Both the position numbers and the translations under genes were made by a program. This document shows, one piece after another, positions 29,026 to 37,837 of a stretch of 48,209 bases of DNA. The DNA lies in assembly GCA_035939575.1 (NCBI GenBank), contig DASZFS010000516.1, forward strand, positions 1 through 48,209, written 5' to 3'. A model generated the notes under the pieces. It was not told where the DNA came from. It made no database searches and worked only from the letters and a program-made list of their open reading frames with translations. Origin of the DNA: DATKHR01 sp035939575. GTDB lineage: Bacteria; Acidobacteriota; Vicinamibacteria; Vicinamibacterales; CAVVIG01. The stretch's first letter is position 1; every line of letters begins with the position of its first letter.

Positions 29026-31455
29026 TCACCGCAACTGCGCATCGACTTCGTCGAAGTAGTGTTTGTCGACGAGGACTTCGCGCGTTTTTCCGCCAGTGGC
29101 CGGGGAGACGAGCCCCTCCATTTCCATCATGTCGACGAGGCGCGCCGCGCGGCTGAAGCCGATGCGAAGGCGGCGCTGGAGGTACGAGATCGACGGCTGC
29201 CCGCTCGCGACGATGATGCGCGCCGCCTCGTCGTACAGATCGTCTTTCTCGAATTCGACGCCACCGTCGGCTGCCGTCTTCTCGTCGGCGGTGATCGTCT
29301 CGTCGTAGACCGGCTTGCCCTGTTTGCGGAGATAGCTGGCCAGACGCGCGCTCTCCTGCTCCGAGATATACGGGCCATGGATTCGAATGAAGCGCGACGA
29401 GGCAGGCGGCAGGAGCAGCATGTCCCCGCGCCCCAGCAGCTGTTCGGCGCCGTTGCCGTCCAGGATCGTCCGCGAATCGATCTTCGACGCGACCCGAAAC
29501 GCGATGCGCGCCGGCAGGTTGGCCTTGATGAGGCCCGTGATGACGTCCACCGACGGCCGCTGCGTGGCGAGGATCAGATGGATCCCGACCGCTCGCGCCA
29601 TCTGCGCCAGCCTGGCGATCGATTCCTCCACCTCGTTTCCCGCAACCATCATCAGGTCGGCGAGCTCGTCGATGACGACGACGATGAAAGGCAGGCTCTT
29701 GAATTCCTGGCCTTCCTTGGCCGGCTCGCGCTTTTCGGCAATCGCCTGGGCCATGTTGCGGTTGTACTGCTCGATGTTGCGCACCCCCTCGGCGGCGAGG
29801 GTCTTGTAGCGCTCTTCCATCTCGCGGACGGCCCAGCGCAGCGCATTGGCAGCCTGCTTGGGATCGACCACGACAGGAGTCATCAGGTGCGGGATGTCGT
29901 CGTACATCCCCAGCTCCAGCCGCTTGGGATCAACCATGATCAAGCGCACTTCGTCCGGCGTGGCCCGGTAGAGGATGCTCGTGAGCATGCCGTTGATGCC
30001 GACGGACTTGCCTGCGCCGGTCGAGCCGGCGATGAGCAGGTGGGGCATCGCGGCAAGGTCGGCCATGTACGGCTCACCGTGAATGGTCTTTCCAAGCGCC
30101 AGCGTGAGCTTGGAGGCCGACCGCCGGTACAGCTCGGACTCCAGCAGCTCGCGCAGAGAAATCTGCTCGCGATTGCGATTGGGAATCTGGATGCCGACCG
30201 TGGACTTGCCCGGGATGCGGTCGATGAGCACCGATTCGGCCTGCATCGCGAGACACAGGTCGTCGGCAAGGCCGGTGATCTTCGCGTATTTGACGCCGGC
30301 GTCGGGCTTGAACTCGTACGTCGTGACCACCGGCCCCGGATGAATCTGGACGACGGAGCCCTCGACTGAGAACTCGCGACACTTCTCCTCGAGCAGACGC
30401 GCGCCGTCCATCAGCTCGCGCTCGTCGATCTTCCGCTCCGCCTTGGCGGCGTCCAGCAGCGCCAGCGGGGGTAGCGCGTAGTCGCCTTTGCGCCGCTCGG
30501 CCGGCGCCTTGGACAATGGCTCGGGATCGGACAGCGGCAGCGGCGCGGGAAGCGTGACCTTCGGCGGCTTGGGCGCGGATCGCCAACCGGCAAACCCGGA
30601 AGGTTGAGCCTCGTCCCCCTCGCGTTCCGGCCGGCCCGCGCCTCGCCCTCCATCGGGGCCCCGCCCACGGTCGCGGCCGGGAATGGCCGCGTCGCGTGCC
30701 CCGCCGGCCCGGGATGCCCTCATTGACCGCTCCCCGTCGTCCTCATCCCCGGCGGCCGACGGCGCCGCGATCGCCGGAAGTGGCTTTTTCACCTCGGGTA
30801 GCGGCGCGCCCTTCTTCGTGTGCTTCTCGATCACCTCGCGACGCTGCTGCTCGCGCCGGCGCTCGTCGCGCCGCGCGTGGAAGGCGTCCACGGCGCGCAC
30901 GGCTGACGCTCTCGCAGACCTCAGGATGGCGCCGAAGAACCGCCCGAAGGAGAACTGCGTCGACATGATGATCGCCAGGAAGATCAGTGCGAGGATGACG
31001 ATCATGGAGCCGGTCCGGGCCAGATACTCCGACATCTCGCCCGCCAGGAACTCGCCGAGATAGCCACCCGCGCGGAAGGACTTCCCGAAGACCTCCACTT
31101 TGCCGAACACGAGGCTGAGGAACGCGCCGACGCACCCGACCAGCAGGACGGCGCCCGCGGCCTTGGTGCCCGCCGCGTCCAGCGTTCGACACCAGAAATA
31201 GTTCCACCCGACGATGACGAGCACCGCAGGAATGAAGTACGAGGCATAGCCGACGAGCTGAAACGACAGCTCGGCGAGGAACGCGCCGACGCGGCCGGCG
31301 AAGTTCACCGGCGCGCCGTGCAGACCGGTGCTGAAGAACCACGCCGGGTCCGTGGGTTCATACGTGGCGAGCGCGACGATCCAGATCAGCGCCGCCGCGA
31401 AGAGCGCCACGCCGGCAAATTCGCTGAAGCGCCGCGAAACGGTCGATCCCTTCAC
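29026..31455 (-). CDS. ftsK: DNA translocase FtsK/SpoIIIE
   Basis: 809 residues. Four N-terminal membrane segments (to about 170) anchor it at the septum. A charged Gly/Arg/Pro-rich linker spans about 190-300. The motor follows: the alpha/beta domains begin near 340, with Walker A GSTGAGKSVG near 480 and Walker B IVVVIDELADLMM near 560. The C-terminal winged-helix gamma domain (ISYLQRRLRIGFSRAARLVDMMEMEG), which in relatives recognises polar KOPS-type sequences, is complete. It pumps chromosomal DNA through the closing septum and activates dimer resolution. It lies between the RNase J gene (3 bases away) and the amidase gene. Confidence 0.97.
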   Translation of the reverse strand: MKGSTVSRRFSEFAGVALFAAALIWIVALATYEPTDPAWFFSTGLHGAPVNFAGRVGAFLAELSFQLVGYASYFIPAVLVIVGWNYFWCRTLDAAGTKAAGAVLLVGCVGAFLSLVFGKVEVFGKSFRAGGYLGEFLAGEMSEYLARTGSMIVILALIFLAIIMSTQFSFGRFFGAILRSARASAVRAVDAFHARRDERRREQQRREVIEKHTKKGAPLPEVKKPLPAIAAPSAAGDEDDGERSMRASRAGGARDAAIPGRDRGRGPDGGRGAGRPEREGDEAQPSGFAGWRSAPKPPKVTLPAPLPLSDPEPLSKAPAERRKGDYALPPLALLDAAKAERKIDERELMDGARLLEEKCREFSVEGSVVQIHPGPVVTTYEFKPDAGVKYAKITGLADDLCLAMQAESVLIDRIPGKSTVGIQIPNRNREQISLRELLESELYRRSASKLTLALGKTIHGEPYMADLAAMPHLLIAGSTGAGKSVGINGMLTSILYRATPDEVRLIMVDPKRLELGMYDDIPHLMTPVVVDPKQAANALRWAVREMEERYKTLAAEGVRNIEQYNRNMAQAIAEKREPAKEGQEFKSLPFIVVVIDELADLMMVAGNEVEESIARLAQMARAVGIHLILATQRPSVDVITGLIKANLPARIAFRVASKIDSRTILDGNGAEQLLGRGDMLLLPPASSRFIRIHGPYISEQESARLASYLRKQGKPVYDETITADEKTAADGGVEFEKDDLYDEAARIIVASGQPSISYLQRRLRIGFSRAARLVDMMEMEGLVSPATGGKTREVLVDKHYFDEVDAQLR

Positions 31456-31458
31456 GTG

Positions 31459-33111
31459 TCAGATCTCCATGATCACCGGCAGCACGAACGGCCGCCGGCC
31501 GGAGCGCTTGCGGAAGAAGCGCCGCAGCTCCACGCGCAGCTTTTCCTTGATGAGCCCCTGATCCGTCCGTTCTTCCACGCTTGACTGCTCGACGACATCG
31601 CCGAGGAGCCTCGCGCCGTCGGCGAGCAGCGCCTCGCTGTTCTCCATGACGAACCCGCGGGTGATGATATCCGGCACGCCCTCGAGCGCGCCGGTCTGCT
31701 TGTTGATGGCGACGACCGGCACCACGAGGCCGTCCTCGGCAAGGTGCCGGCGATCGCGCAGTACTTCATCGCCGACCTCGCCCGTCCGCGTGTCGTCGAT
31801 GAGCACGCGTCCGACCGGTGCTTTGCCGGCGATTCGCGCGCCCGCTTCGTCGAACGCGATGATGTCGCCGTTCTCGGCCAGGAGGATCTCGGGCTGCGGA
31901 TCGCGCCCCGCGAATACCTTTCGCGCGACGCGGGCGTGCTGCGAGAGCTGGCGGTACTCACCGTGCAGCGGCACGAAATAGCGCGGGCGCACCAACGACA
32001 GCATCAGCTTGAGCTCTTCCTCGCTGCCGTGACCGGACACGTGCACGTGCTTGATGCCCTCGTGAACCACTTCCGCGCCCCGGCGGGCGAGGTGATTCAT
32101 CACGCGCCCGATCGCCTTCTCGTTGCCGGGAATGGACCGCGCCGAGAGAACGACCGTATCGCCCTCGTGGACCTTGACGTAGCGGTGATCGTCGATGGCG
32201 ATGCGCGAGAGCGCAGACATCGGCTCACCCTGCGAGCCGGTGCTGAGGCACAGGACATCCTGCGACGGATGGCCGTTGATCTCCGAGTCGCGGATCTGGA
32301 GGCCGGCCGGCACGCGCAGGTAGCCGAGGCGCTGTGCGATCTGCGAGTTCTCGATCATTCCGCGTCCGACGAACGCCACCTTCCGGTCGAACTGCGCCGC
32401 GAGATCGACGAGGATCTGCATCCGGTAGATGCTGGACGCGAAGGCCGCCACGATGAGCTTGCCCCTCACGCTGGTGAAGATCTCTTCGAAGGCCTCGACG
32501 ACCTCGAGCTCGGAGCCGGTAAAGCCGCGGCGGTCGACGTTGGTGCTGTCAGCCAGGAGCGCGAGCACGCCTGCCGATCCGAGCTCGGCGAACCGGTGGA
32601 TGTCGAAGTGCTCGCCGTCGATGGGCGTCTGGTCGATCTTGAAATCACCCGTGTGCACGATGACGCCGAGCGGCGTGTGAATGGCCAGCGCGACGCAGTC
32701 CGGCATGCTGTGCGTCACACGGATGAACTCGATCTCGAGCGGCCCGACGGTCACGCGCTCGCGCGGCTTGACGGGCACGAGCCGGTGCGTGTCGTCGAGG
32801 CCGTGCTCGACAAGCTTCGGCTCGACGAGCGCCAGCGTCAGCGGGGTGGCGTAGATCGGCCCGTCGACCAGCGGCAGCACGTGCGGCACGGCGCCGATGT
32901 GATCTTCGTGCCCGTGCGTCAGGATGAGCGCCGCGACGCGCCCCTTCTGGTGCAGGTACGAGAGATCGGGAATGATCCGATCGACGCCGAGCAGCTCGGG
33001 ATCGGGAAACATCACGCCGGCATCGACGACCACCGTCGTCGCGCCCCACGAGATCGCGAGCATGTTCATCCCGAACTCGCCGAGTCCGCCAAGCGGCACT
33101 ACTTCGATCAT
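31459..33111 (-). CDS. rnj: Ribonuclease J
   Basis: 550 residues from the ATG at 33111 (a TTG at 33117 is the longer option); no clear ribosome site. A metallo-beta-lactamase/beta-CASP nuclease with 5'-exonuclease and endonuclease activity in mRNA decay and rRNA maturation. The metal motif HGHEDH is at 66-71. Further ligands appear in VTHSMPDCVAL and HTGDFKID, the beta-CASP block follows, and HVSGHGSEEELK lies near 370. It begins an operon with ftsK and the amidase gene. No RNase E gene is visible here. Confidence 0.95.
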   Translation of the reverse strand: MIEVVPLGGLGEFGMNMLAISWGATTVVVDAGVMFPDPELLGVDRIIPDLSYLHQKGRVAALILTHGHEDHIGAVPHVLPLVDGPIYATPLTLALVEPKLVEHGLDDTHRLVPVKPRERVTVGPLEIEFIRVTHSMPDCVALAIHTPLGVIVHTGDFKIDQTPIDGEHFDIHRFAELGSAGVLALLADSTNVDRRGFTGSELEVVEAFEEIFTSVRGKLIVAAFASSIYRMQILVDLAAQFDRKVAFVGRGMIENSQIAQRLGYLRVPAGLQIRDSEINGHPSQDVLCLSTGSQGEPMSALSRIAIDDHRYVKVHEGDTVVLSARSIPGNEKAIGRVMNHLARRGAEVVHEGIKHVHVSGHGSEEELKLMLSLVRPRYFVPLHGEYRQLSQHARVARKVFAGRDPQPEILLAENGDIIAFDEAGARIAGKAPVGRVLIDDTRTGEVGDEVLRDRRHLAEDGLVVPVVAINKQTGALEGVPDIITRGFVMENSEALLADGARLLGDVVEQSSVEERTDQGLIKEKLRVELRRFFRKRSGRRPFVLPVIMEI

Positions 33112-33250
33112 CGTCAATCACGGAGGAGACAGGCCTTCGCCTGACACGCTCCGTGCGGAGCGGACCAGAGACGAAGGGAACCGCGCTGCGGCGGCTCCGT
33201 CAGGCTGCTGGGTGCGCCTGAGGTAAACGGGGCGGGATGAACGACTTACG
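33112..33250 (-). promoter_or_regulatory. Structured 5' leader of the RNase J operon
   Basis: About 140 transcribed bases lie between the extended -10 site and the start codon. On the minus strand two small hairpins are evident: CAGGC-GAAG-GCCTG at about 33129-33142, and CGCTCC-GCAC-GGAGCG at about 33146-33161. No ORF or riboswitch family is recognised. A role in RNase J autoregulation would fit how other RNase genes behave, but that is inference. Confidence 0.4.
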
Positions 33251-33257
33251 GCGCGTA

Positions 33258-33266
33258 ACTATAGCA
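33258..33266 (-). promoter_or_regulatory. Extended -10 promoter for the RNase J-ftsK-amidase operon
   Basis: Minus-strand TGC followed by TATAGT (33266 down to 33258) matches an extended -10 element. No convincing -35 is found 17 bases upstream, which is tolerated by extended -10 promoters. It lies just after the rsmA stop, in the 166-base gap. Confidence 0.5.
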
Positions 33267-33277
33267 CAGCCCAGGTG

Positions 33278-34063
33278 TTAGGTGGTGAGCTCGTCGGCGA
33301 GCCGGGCAAATTCCGCGACCGAGAGGGTTTCCGGCCGCCGGCCGCCGTCCAGCCACCGGGGCGCCTTCGCCCTCCCCTGGTCGAGAGCCCGAAGCGCATT
33401 GGCCATGGTCTTCCGCCGCCTGGTAAAGACGGCCCTGACAAGCTGGCCGAATCGCTCGAGATCCTTGACCGGCGGGTCCGCGTCGTGGAAGCGCAGTTGC
33501 ACGACCGACGACAGGACCTTCGGCGGCGGCCGGAACGCGCCCGCAGGGAGGTTCAGCAGCCGCGTGACATCCGCGCGATGGCGGATGAGGACGCTCAACA
33601 CGCCGTACTCCGGCGTCCCGGGTTCGGCGAGAAGCCGATCCGCGACTTCGCGCTGCAGCATGACGGTCGCATCGGAGACCGGCAGGCCGGCGTAGCGCAT
33701 CGCGAGGAGGGTGAAAAGGATCGGCGACGCGGCGTTATAGGGGAGGTTGCCTGCGACCCTCAAGGGGGGACTCAATAAGGGGTGCTCGGTACTCGGTACC
33801 CGGTACTGGTCCAGGAAGTCGCCTTCGACGATCGTCACGTTCGGAATCGCTTCGTCGCGGAGCGCGCGCGCGAGGTCGCGGTCGATTTCGTACGCGATCA
33901 CGCCCAAGGAACGCGCGGCGAGGGGACGCGTGAGCGCGCCGCGCCCCGGGCCGATCTCGATGAACGTCTGATCGGGCCGCGGATCGATCACGCGCACGAG
34001 CTTCTCGACCCAGGCTGCCTCGAGAAAGTGCTGGCCGAAGCGCTTTCTCGCAAACGGGGTCAC
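33278..34063 (-). CDS. rsmA: 16S rRNA dimethyladenosine transferase
   Basis: 261 residues from the GTG at 34063, whose GTGA contains the stop of the upstream zincin gene; the frame is open further upstream but there overlaps that gene. It dimethylates the two adjacent adenines near the 3' end of 16S rRNA. FGQHFL, the SAM motif EIGPGRGALT (36-45), the acidic E59 in YEID, and the catalytic NLPY at 106-109 are intact. Residues 86-95 (QYRVPSTEHP) are encoded by a heptamer array and lie between the GDFL strand and the RVAGNLPY strand, where family members vary. So the array is tolerated in a loop close to the active site. Confidence 0.95.
   Translation of the reverse strand: MTPFARKRFGQHFLEAAWVEKLVRVIDPRPDQTFIEIGPGRGALTRPLAARSLGVIAYEIDRDLARALRDEAIPNVTIVEGDFLDQYRVPSTEHPLLSPPLRVAGNLPYNAASPILFTLLAMRYAGLPVSDATVMLQREVADRLLAEPGTPEYGVLSVLIRHRADVTRLLNLPAGAFRPPPKVLSSVVQLRFHDADPPVKDLERFGQLVRAVFTRRRKTMANALRALDQGRAKAPRWLDGGRRPETLSVAEFARLADELTT
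33781..33808 (-). repeat. Heptamer tandem array D (GGTACTC type) inside rsmA
   Basis: Plus-strand units GGTGCTC, GGTACTC, GGTACCC and GGTACTG in exact period 7, four units. They encode rsmA residues 86-95 on the minus strand without breaking the frame. Confidence 0.82.
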
Positions 34064-34452
34064 GATCGGCCGTTTTTCCGCCAATAGTTCTCCTCGATCG
34101 CCTCGATCTCCTCCTCGCTCATCCCGAAATAGTGGCCGATCTCGTGAATCAGGGTTTCGCCAATGGCGATTATGAGGTCGTCCTCGTCCCCGGCGTCGCG
34201 CTCGTGCGGGCCTTGAAAGATGATCACGCGATCGGGCAGCGCGTTGCCGTGACCCCAATGGCGCTCGGTCAGCGGCGTGCCTTGATAGAGCCCGAGCAGC
34301 GTGTCGGGAGGCTCGATCCCCATCTCGTCCAGGAGCGCCGGATCGGGCTCCTCTTCGACGACGATGGCGATGTTGCGCAACGCGTCGCGAAAGCGCCTGG
34401 GAATGGACGCGAGCGCGTCAGCGACGTGACGCTCGAACCGATCGCGGCGCAC
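34060..34452 (-). CDS. Zincin-like metallopeptidase family protein
   Basis: 130 residues from the GTG at 34452, which has AAGGAAG upstream and lies inside the end of nth (35-base overlap). The family is small and cytoplasmic with the zinc motif HExxH, here HEIGHYFGMSEEEI with H103, E104 and H107. LLGLYQGTPLTER and the acidic stretch DAGDEDDL match the minimal bacterial zincin fold. Its substrate is unknown. It is flanked by DNA repair (nth) and rRNA methylation (rsmA) genes in one operon. Confidence 0.9.
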   Translation of the reverse strand: MRRDRFERHVADALASIPRRFRDALRNIAIVVEEEPDPALLDEMGIEPPDTLLGLYQGTPLTERHWGHGNALPDRVIIFQGPHERDAGDEDDLIIAIGETLIHEIGHYFGMSEEEIEAIEENYWRKNGRS

Positions 34453-35167
34453 GGGTCTTCTTCCTTGCCGTTGTCTTGTCCACGGTGGTCCGCCGGGGCT
34501 TGTCCCGAGGCCGCTCACGCTCTCGCGAAACGACGGTACGGAAGTAGTCGCAATCCTCGCGAACCGCACAGTCGTCGCAGAGCGGCGTCGGCCGGCAGAT
34601 GCGGCGGCCGTGCAGAATGAGCGTATCGGACGCGCGCGTCCAGCGATCCGCCGGGAGCGCGGCGCCCAGCTGCTGCTCGACGATGACCGGGTCGTCCGAC
34701 TCCGCAATGCCTATCCGGTTTGCCACCCGGAGCACGTGGCGATCGACCGGCAGACCTGGGACGCCGAGCGCGTGTCCCAGCACGACGTTGGCGGTCTTCC
34801 TGCCAACGCCTGGGAGCTCGACCAGCCCATCCATGTTCGCCGGCACCTGCCCTCCATGCCGCTCGACCAGGGCCTTCGCCATGCCGACGAGCGACCTGGC
34901 CTTGGAACGAAAAAAGCCGGTGGAGTGAATCTGACGCTGGAGCGTTGGCATCCTCGCCTTGGCCAGCGCCGTCGCGTCGGGGTAGCGCTTGAACAACGCG
35001 GGCGTCACCATGTTCACGCCTGCGTCGGTCGACTGTGCCGAGAGCATCGTCGCCACCAGCAGCTCGAACGGGGTGGTGTAATGAAGCTCGGTGTCCGCGC
35101 CCGGATGCTGGGACTCGAGCGTGTCCAGGATCGCGCGGACTTCAGCGGGGCTCTTGACGTGGTCCAC
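34418..35167 (-). CDS. nth: Endonuclease III
   Basis: 249 residues. A base excision repair glycosylase/AP lyase for oxidised pyrimidines. The helix-hairpin-helix LPGVGRKTANVVLG carries the catalytic K124; D142 is in VDRHVLRV. Four cysteines for the [4Fe-4S] cluster lie at 191, 197, 200 and 206. The first gap is five residues, not the six typical of the enterobacterial enzyme. The last 30 residues are a basic tail rich in Lys and Arg. It lies downstream of lexA in the same operon, so damage induction is plausible. Confidence 0.95.
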   Translation of the reverse strand: MDHVKSPAEVRAILDTLESQHPGADTELHYTTPFELLVATMLSAQSTDAGVNMVTPALFKRYPDATALAKARMPTLQRQIHSTGFFRSKARSLVGMAKALVERHGGQVPANMDGLVELPGVGRKTANVVLGHALGVPGLPVDRHVLRVANRIGIAESDDPVIVEQQLGAALPADRWTRASDTLILHGRRICRPTPLCDDCAVREDCDYFRTVVSRERERPRDKPRRTTVDKTTARKKTRAPRSVRASRR

Positions 35168-35176
35168 AGGGGGATC

Positions 35177-35506
35177 TCAATGAATGGGCCCGGCTCCCTT
35201 GTTCCAACCGACGTTGGCGTAGGACTCCGAGAAGACCCGCCAGTGCTCCTGCATTGCGGCGATGAGGTTTGGCACGAACTGGACGGGCACGACGATCCTT
35301 GCGCGCACCGGGGCGCGGACGATGTGCTCGGCCTCCGCCTCCTTGATGCCCTTCTCGGAGAGCGGCATCACCTCACAGAAGGTGAGGGTGAAATCGAACG
35401 GTGTGTGGGCGATCGAGCAGAAGTTCGCGTAGGTGCGCGGCGTGCCGTCGCCGGCATCTTCTGCGGGGACGATCGTGAAGTTGATCTGCTTGGGCTGATC
35501 GGTCAT
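35177..35506 (-). CDS. DUF3467 domain protein
   Basis: 109 residues. The family pattern is visible: YANFCSIAHTPFDFTLTF near 26-43, then a proline-containing acidic segment, and the C-terminal helix VPVQFVPNLIAAMQEHWRVF. The family is widespread, cytoplasmic and uncharacterised. It sits nine bases downstream of lexA and nine bases upstream of nth, so it is probably co-transcribed with both. No membrane segment or catalytic motif is visible. Confidence 0.88.
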   Translation of the reverse strand: MTDQPKQINFTIVPAEDAGDGTPRTYANFCSIAHTPFDFTLTFCEVMPLSEKGIKEAEAEHIVRAPVRARIVVPVQFVPNLIAAMQEHWRVFSESYANVGWNKGAGPIH

Positions 35507-35515
35507 GCCGGAAGT

Positions 35516-36124
35516 TTAATACTTCCGCATGACCCCCACCACGACGCCCTGAATCTGCACGTGATCCGGATCCACGAAAATTGGCTGCATCGCGGCATTC
35601 GCCGGCTGAAGCCGGATCTTGCCGCCGGGATCGCGATAGAACTTCTTCAACGTGACGTCCGACCCGCGCAGGAGCGCAATGACCATCTCGCCGTTGTCGG
35701 CCGTCTTGCGGTCTTCGACGACCACGAAGTCGCCGTCACGGATCTGCTCGTCGATCATCGAGTCGCCCCGCACACGCAGGACATAGGTCTCCCGCTTCCC
35801 GACCAGGTCTTCCGGCACGGCGATCGTCTCGTTCGACGCGACCGCCTCGATCGGGAGGCCGGCGGCAACGTAGCCGAGCAGCGGAAGCTCGATCGCACGA
35901 CCTCCGGCACGCGTCGGCAGCATCTCGACCGAGCGGCTCCGGTTCCAGGCGCGCTTGATGAAGCCCTTCTCCTGGAGGTTGGTCAGGTGCTTATGGACAG
36001 TCGCCAGCGAAGAGAGCCCGAAGCGGCGCCCGATTTCCTCGAGGCTTGGCGCGTACCCATGCTGCCCGATGAACTCGTTCAAGTAATCGAGGATCTCGCG
36101 CTGCCGTTTTGTGAGTGGAAGCAT
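35516..36124 (-). CDS. lexA: LexA repressor
   Basis: 202 residues from the ATG at 36124; the frame is open to 36190, but there it would cover its own promoter. The winged-helix DNA-binding domain is at 1-65 (LTKRQREILDYL, PSLEEIG, SSLATVHKHLTNL). The self-cleavage site A88-G89 is in GYVAAG. The catalytic Ser is S122 in RGDSM and the Lys is K160 in VTLKKF, closely matching E. coli spacing. It represses SOS genes until RecA filaments trigger cleavage. Likely autoregulated; a palindrome lies over its start site. First gene of an operon with DUF3467, nth, zincin and rsmA genes. Confidence 0.97.
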   Translation of the reverse strand: MLPLTKRQREILDYLNEFIGQHGYAPSLEEIGRRFGLSSLATVHKHLTNLQEKGFIKRAWNRSRSVEMLPTRAGGRAIELPLLGYVAAGLPIEAVASNETIAVPEDLVGKRETYVLRVRGDSMIDEQIRDGDFVVVEDRKTADNGEMVIALLRGSDVTLKKFYRDPGGKIRLQPANAAMQPIFVDPDHVQIQGVVVGVMRKY

Positions 36125-36128
36125 GTTT

Positions 36129-36138
36129 GCCTCGAGGC
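36129..36138. promoter_or_regulatory. Candidate LexA operator at the lexA start site
   Basis: A perfect 10-bp palindrome GCCTCGAGGC lies just downstream of the -10, at the predicted transcription start of lexA. It does not match the known E. coli or Bacillus SOS boxes, and Acidobacteriota boxes are not something I can recall, so the assignment rests on position and symmetry only. Confidence 0.35.
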
Positions 36139-36139
36139 C

Positions 36140-36168
36140 ACTATACGCAAAAGAAAGGCGAAGGTCAA
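36140..36168 (-). promoter_or_regulatory. lexA promoter
   Basis: On the minus strand TTGACC (36168-36163), a 17-base spacer and TATAGT (36145-36140) give a near-consensus housekeeping promoter, ending 15 bases before the lexA ATG. It lies in the 94-base gap divergent from the PfkB kinase gene. Confidence 0.7.
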
Positions 36169-36218
36169 TACTGTTGGGACGGCTCTTCAAGCCCAGCGAG
36201 TGTTAGGATCCCCGCCCT

Positions 36219-37172
36219 GTGCGCATCCCATTTCGAATCGCCGGAGCCGGCGCGAAACCCTTCGACGTCGTCGGGTTCGGGCTGAACAGCGTGGACCTGG
36301 TCGGTGTCGTCGCTGAGTTTCCCCGCGCCAACTCCAAGCAGCCGCTCCAGCGCTTCGCGCGCCTGCCGGGCGGGGAGATCGCGACCGCGATGGTGACATG
36401 CGCGCGCCTGGGACTCCGCGCGTCGTACATCGGCAGTTTCGGCGACGACGATCTCGGCGTCCTGTCGCGGTCGAGCCTGGCGACCGAGGGCGTGGACGTG
36501 AGCGCCGCGCGGACCGTGCCCGGCGCCACCAATCAGTTCGCGCTGATCATCGTGGACGCCCGCTCCGGAGAGCGCACGGTCCTGTGGGATCGCGACCCGG
36601 CGCTCGCGAGCGATCCGGCCATGATGTCGCGCGAGGCGGTCACGGCCGGACGGATGCTGATCGTCGACGGCTACGAGACCGTCGCCTCGGCCCAGGCGGC
36701 GCGGTTTGCCCGCGACGCCGGCATCCCGGTCGTCTCGGACATCGAGAAAGTGCGCCCCGGGACAACTGACCTTCTGCGACACCTGGACGCGATCATCATG
36801 GCTCAGGGATTCCCGTCTGCGCTGACCGGGCACGACGAGCTCGGGCGCGCAGTCCAGACGATTGCGAGAGACTTCAACGCGCCGCTCGTCTGCGTGACGC
36901 TCGGCGCCGAGGGCAGTCTCGCGTACTGCGAGGGGCGGGAGATCCGCACGCCCGCATTCTCGGTCGACTGCATGGACAGCACGGGCGCTGGAGACGCCTT
37001 TCGCGGTGCCTTCGCCGCCGCGTGCCTCATGCGCCCGCTCGACGACCTCGAGACCGTCCTGGGCTACGCGAATGCGGTCGCTGCGCTGAACTGTCGGGCG
37101 TTAGGGGCGCGCGGTGGCCTGCCGACGCGCGAAGAGGTGGAGCGGTTGCTGATTGCGCGGCCCCATATGTAA
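36219..37172 (+). CDS. PfkB family carbohydrate kinase
   Basis: 317 residues from a GTG at 36219. Ribokinase-type fold: the N-terminal FDVVGFGLNSVDLVG, the substrate-side motif PGGEIATAMVTCARLG (about 49-64), and the C-terminal signature DSTGAGDAFRGAF near 255-265 with the anion hole and catalytic aspartate. Such kinases phosphorylate sugars, nucleosides or related alcohols with ATP. The substrate here cannot be inferred from neighbours. Divergent from lexA. The stop codon overlaps the likely ECF promoter. Confidence 0.92.
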   Translation: MRIPFRIAGAGAKPFDVVGFGLNSVDLVGVVAEFPRANSKQPLQRFARLPGGEIATAMVTCARLGLRASYIGSFGDDDLGVLSRSSLATEGVDVSAARTVPGATNQFALIIVDARSGERTVLWDRDPALASDPAMMSREAVTAGRMLIVDGYETVASAQAARFARDAGIPVVSDIEKVRPGTTDLLRHLDAIIMAQGFPSALTGHDELGRAVQTIARDFNAPLVCVTLGAEGSLAYCEGREIRTPAFSVDCMDSTGAGDAFRGAFAAACLMRPLDDLETVLGYANAVAALNCRALGARGGLPTREEVERLLIARPHM

Positions 37173-37196
37173 CCTTTACCTTCTGTTCAGGTCTAA
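37171..37196 (+). promoter_or_regulatory. Candidate ECF-type promoter
   Basis: AACCTT (37171-37176), a 15-base spacer and TCTAA (37192-37196) resemble the RpoE-like pattern (AAC-type -35, TCnnA-type -10) and lie just upstream of the ECF sigma gene, so autoregulation is plausible. The match is short and could be chance. Confidence 0.4.
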
Positions 37197-37217
37197 GTTG
37201 GTGGGGACGGCCGACAC

Positions 37218-37832
37218 ATGGCGTCATCGCTTGCGTGGACGATTCCAACACCGTGGCACGCCATGTCCTCCGCTGACGCGCCGTTGACGGAGCTGGATGA
37301 GCGCGCGCTCGTCCAGGCATGTCTCGCCGGTCAGCCGACCGCCTTCGACCTCATCGTCGAGCGCCATCGCCGGCCGGTGTATCAGCTCTGCTACCGGTTC
37401 GTGGGGAACCACGAAGATGCGAGTGACCTGTCACAGGATGTCTTTCTGCGCGCCTTCCGCGGACTGCGCAGTTTCCGCGGACAGTCGTCACTCTCCACGT
37501 GGCTGTACCGGATCGCCGTCAACGTCTGCTTGAATCGGGTGAGCTCGAAAGCCCCGCTCGGCAAGCTGACCGAGCCGATCGACGAGCGGCAATTCGTCGA
37601 CGAGCGCGAGGAATCGGCGTCTGATCGGCTGCTGCGGCGCGAGCGTGGCGAACGCGTCCGTCAGGCCATCGCGCAGCTCCCGCGCAAGCAGCGACTGACA
37701 CTGGTGCTGCGGATGTTCCACGAGATGTCGCACCAGGAAATCGCTGACGTGCTCGGCAGCTCGGTGGGGGCGGTGAAGGCAAACTTCTTTCACGCGATGG
37801 GCAATCTGAAGAGAATACTCGGGGACGCGTAG
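37218..37832 (+). CDS. ECF sigma factor, RpoE-like
   Basis: 204 residues if it starts at 37218; an ATG at 37263 would give a more typical N-terminus (MSSADAPLTELDERAL). Region 2 includes DLSQDVFLRAFRGLRSFRGQSSLSTWLYRIAVNVCLN (about 75-115, binding the -10). Region 4 includes LPRKQRLTLVLRMFHEMSHQEIADVLGSSVGAVKANFFHAMGNL (about 155-200, binding the -35). No regulatory extension. It is followed within 5 bases by a zinc-finger anti-sigma factor gene, the usual layout for envelope stress regulators. Confidence 0.94.
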   Translation: MASSLAWTIPTPWHAMSSADAPLTELDERALVQACLAGQPTAFDLIVERHRRPVYQLCYRFVGNHEDASDLSQDVFLRAFRGLRSFRGQSSLSTWLYRIAVNVCLNRVSSKAPLGKLTEPIDERQFVDEREESASDRLLRRERGERVRQAIAQLPRKQRLTLVLRMFHEMSHQEIADVLGSSVGAVKANFFHAMGNLKRILGDA

Positions 37833-37837
37833 GGCGG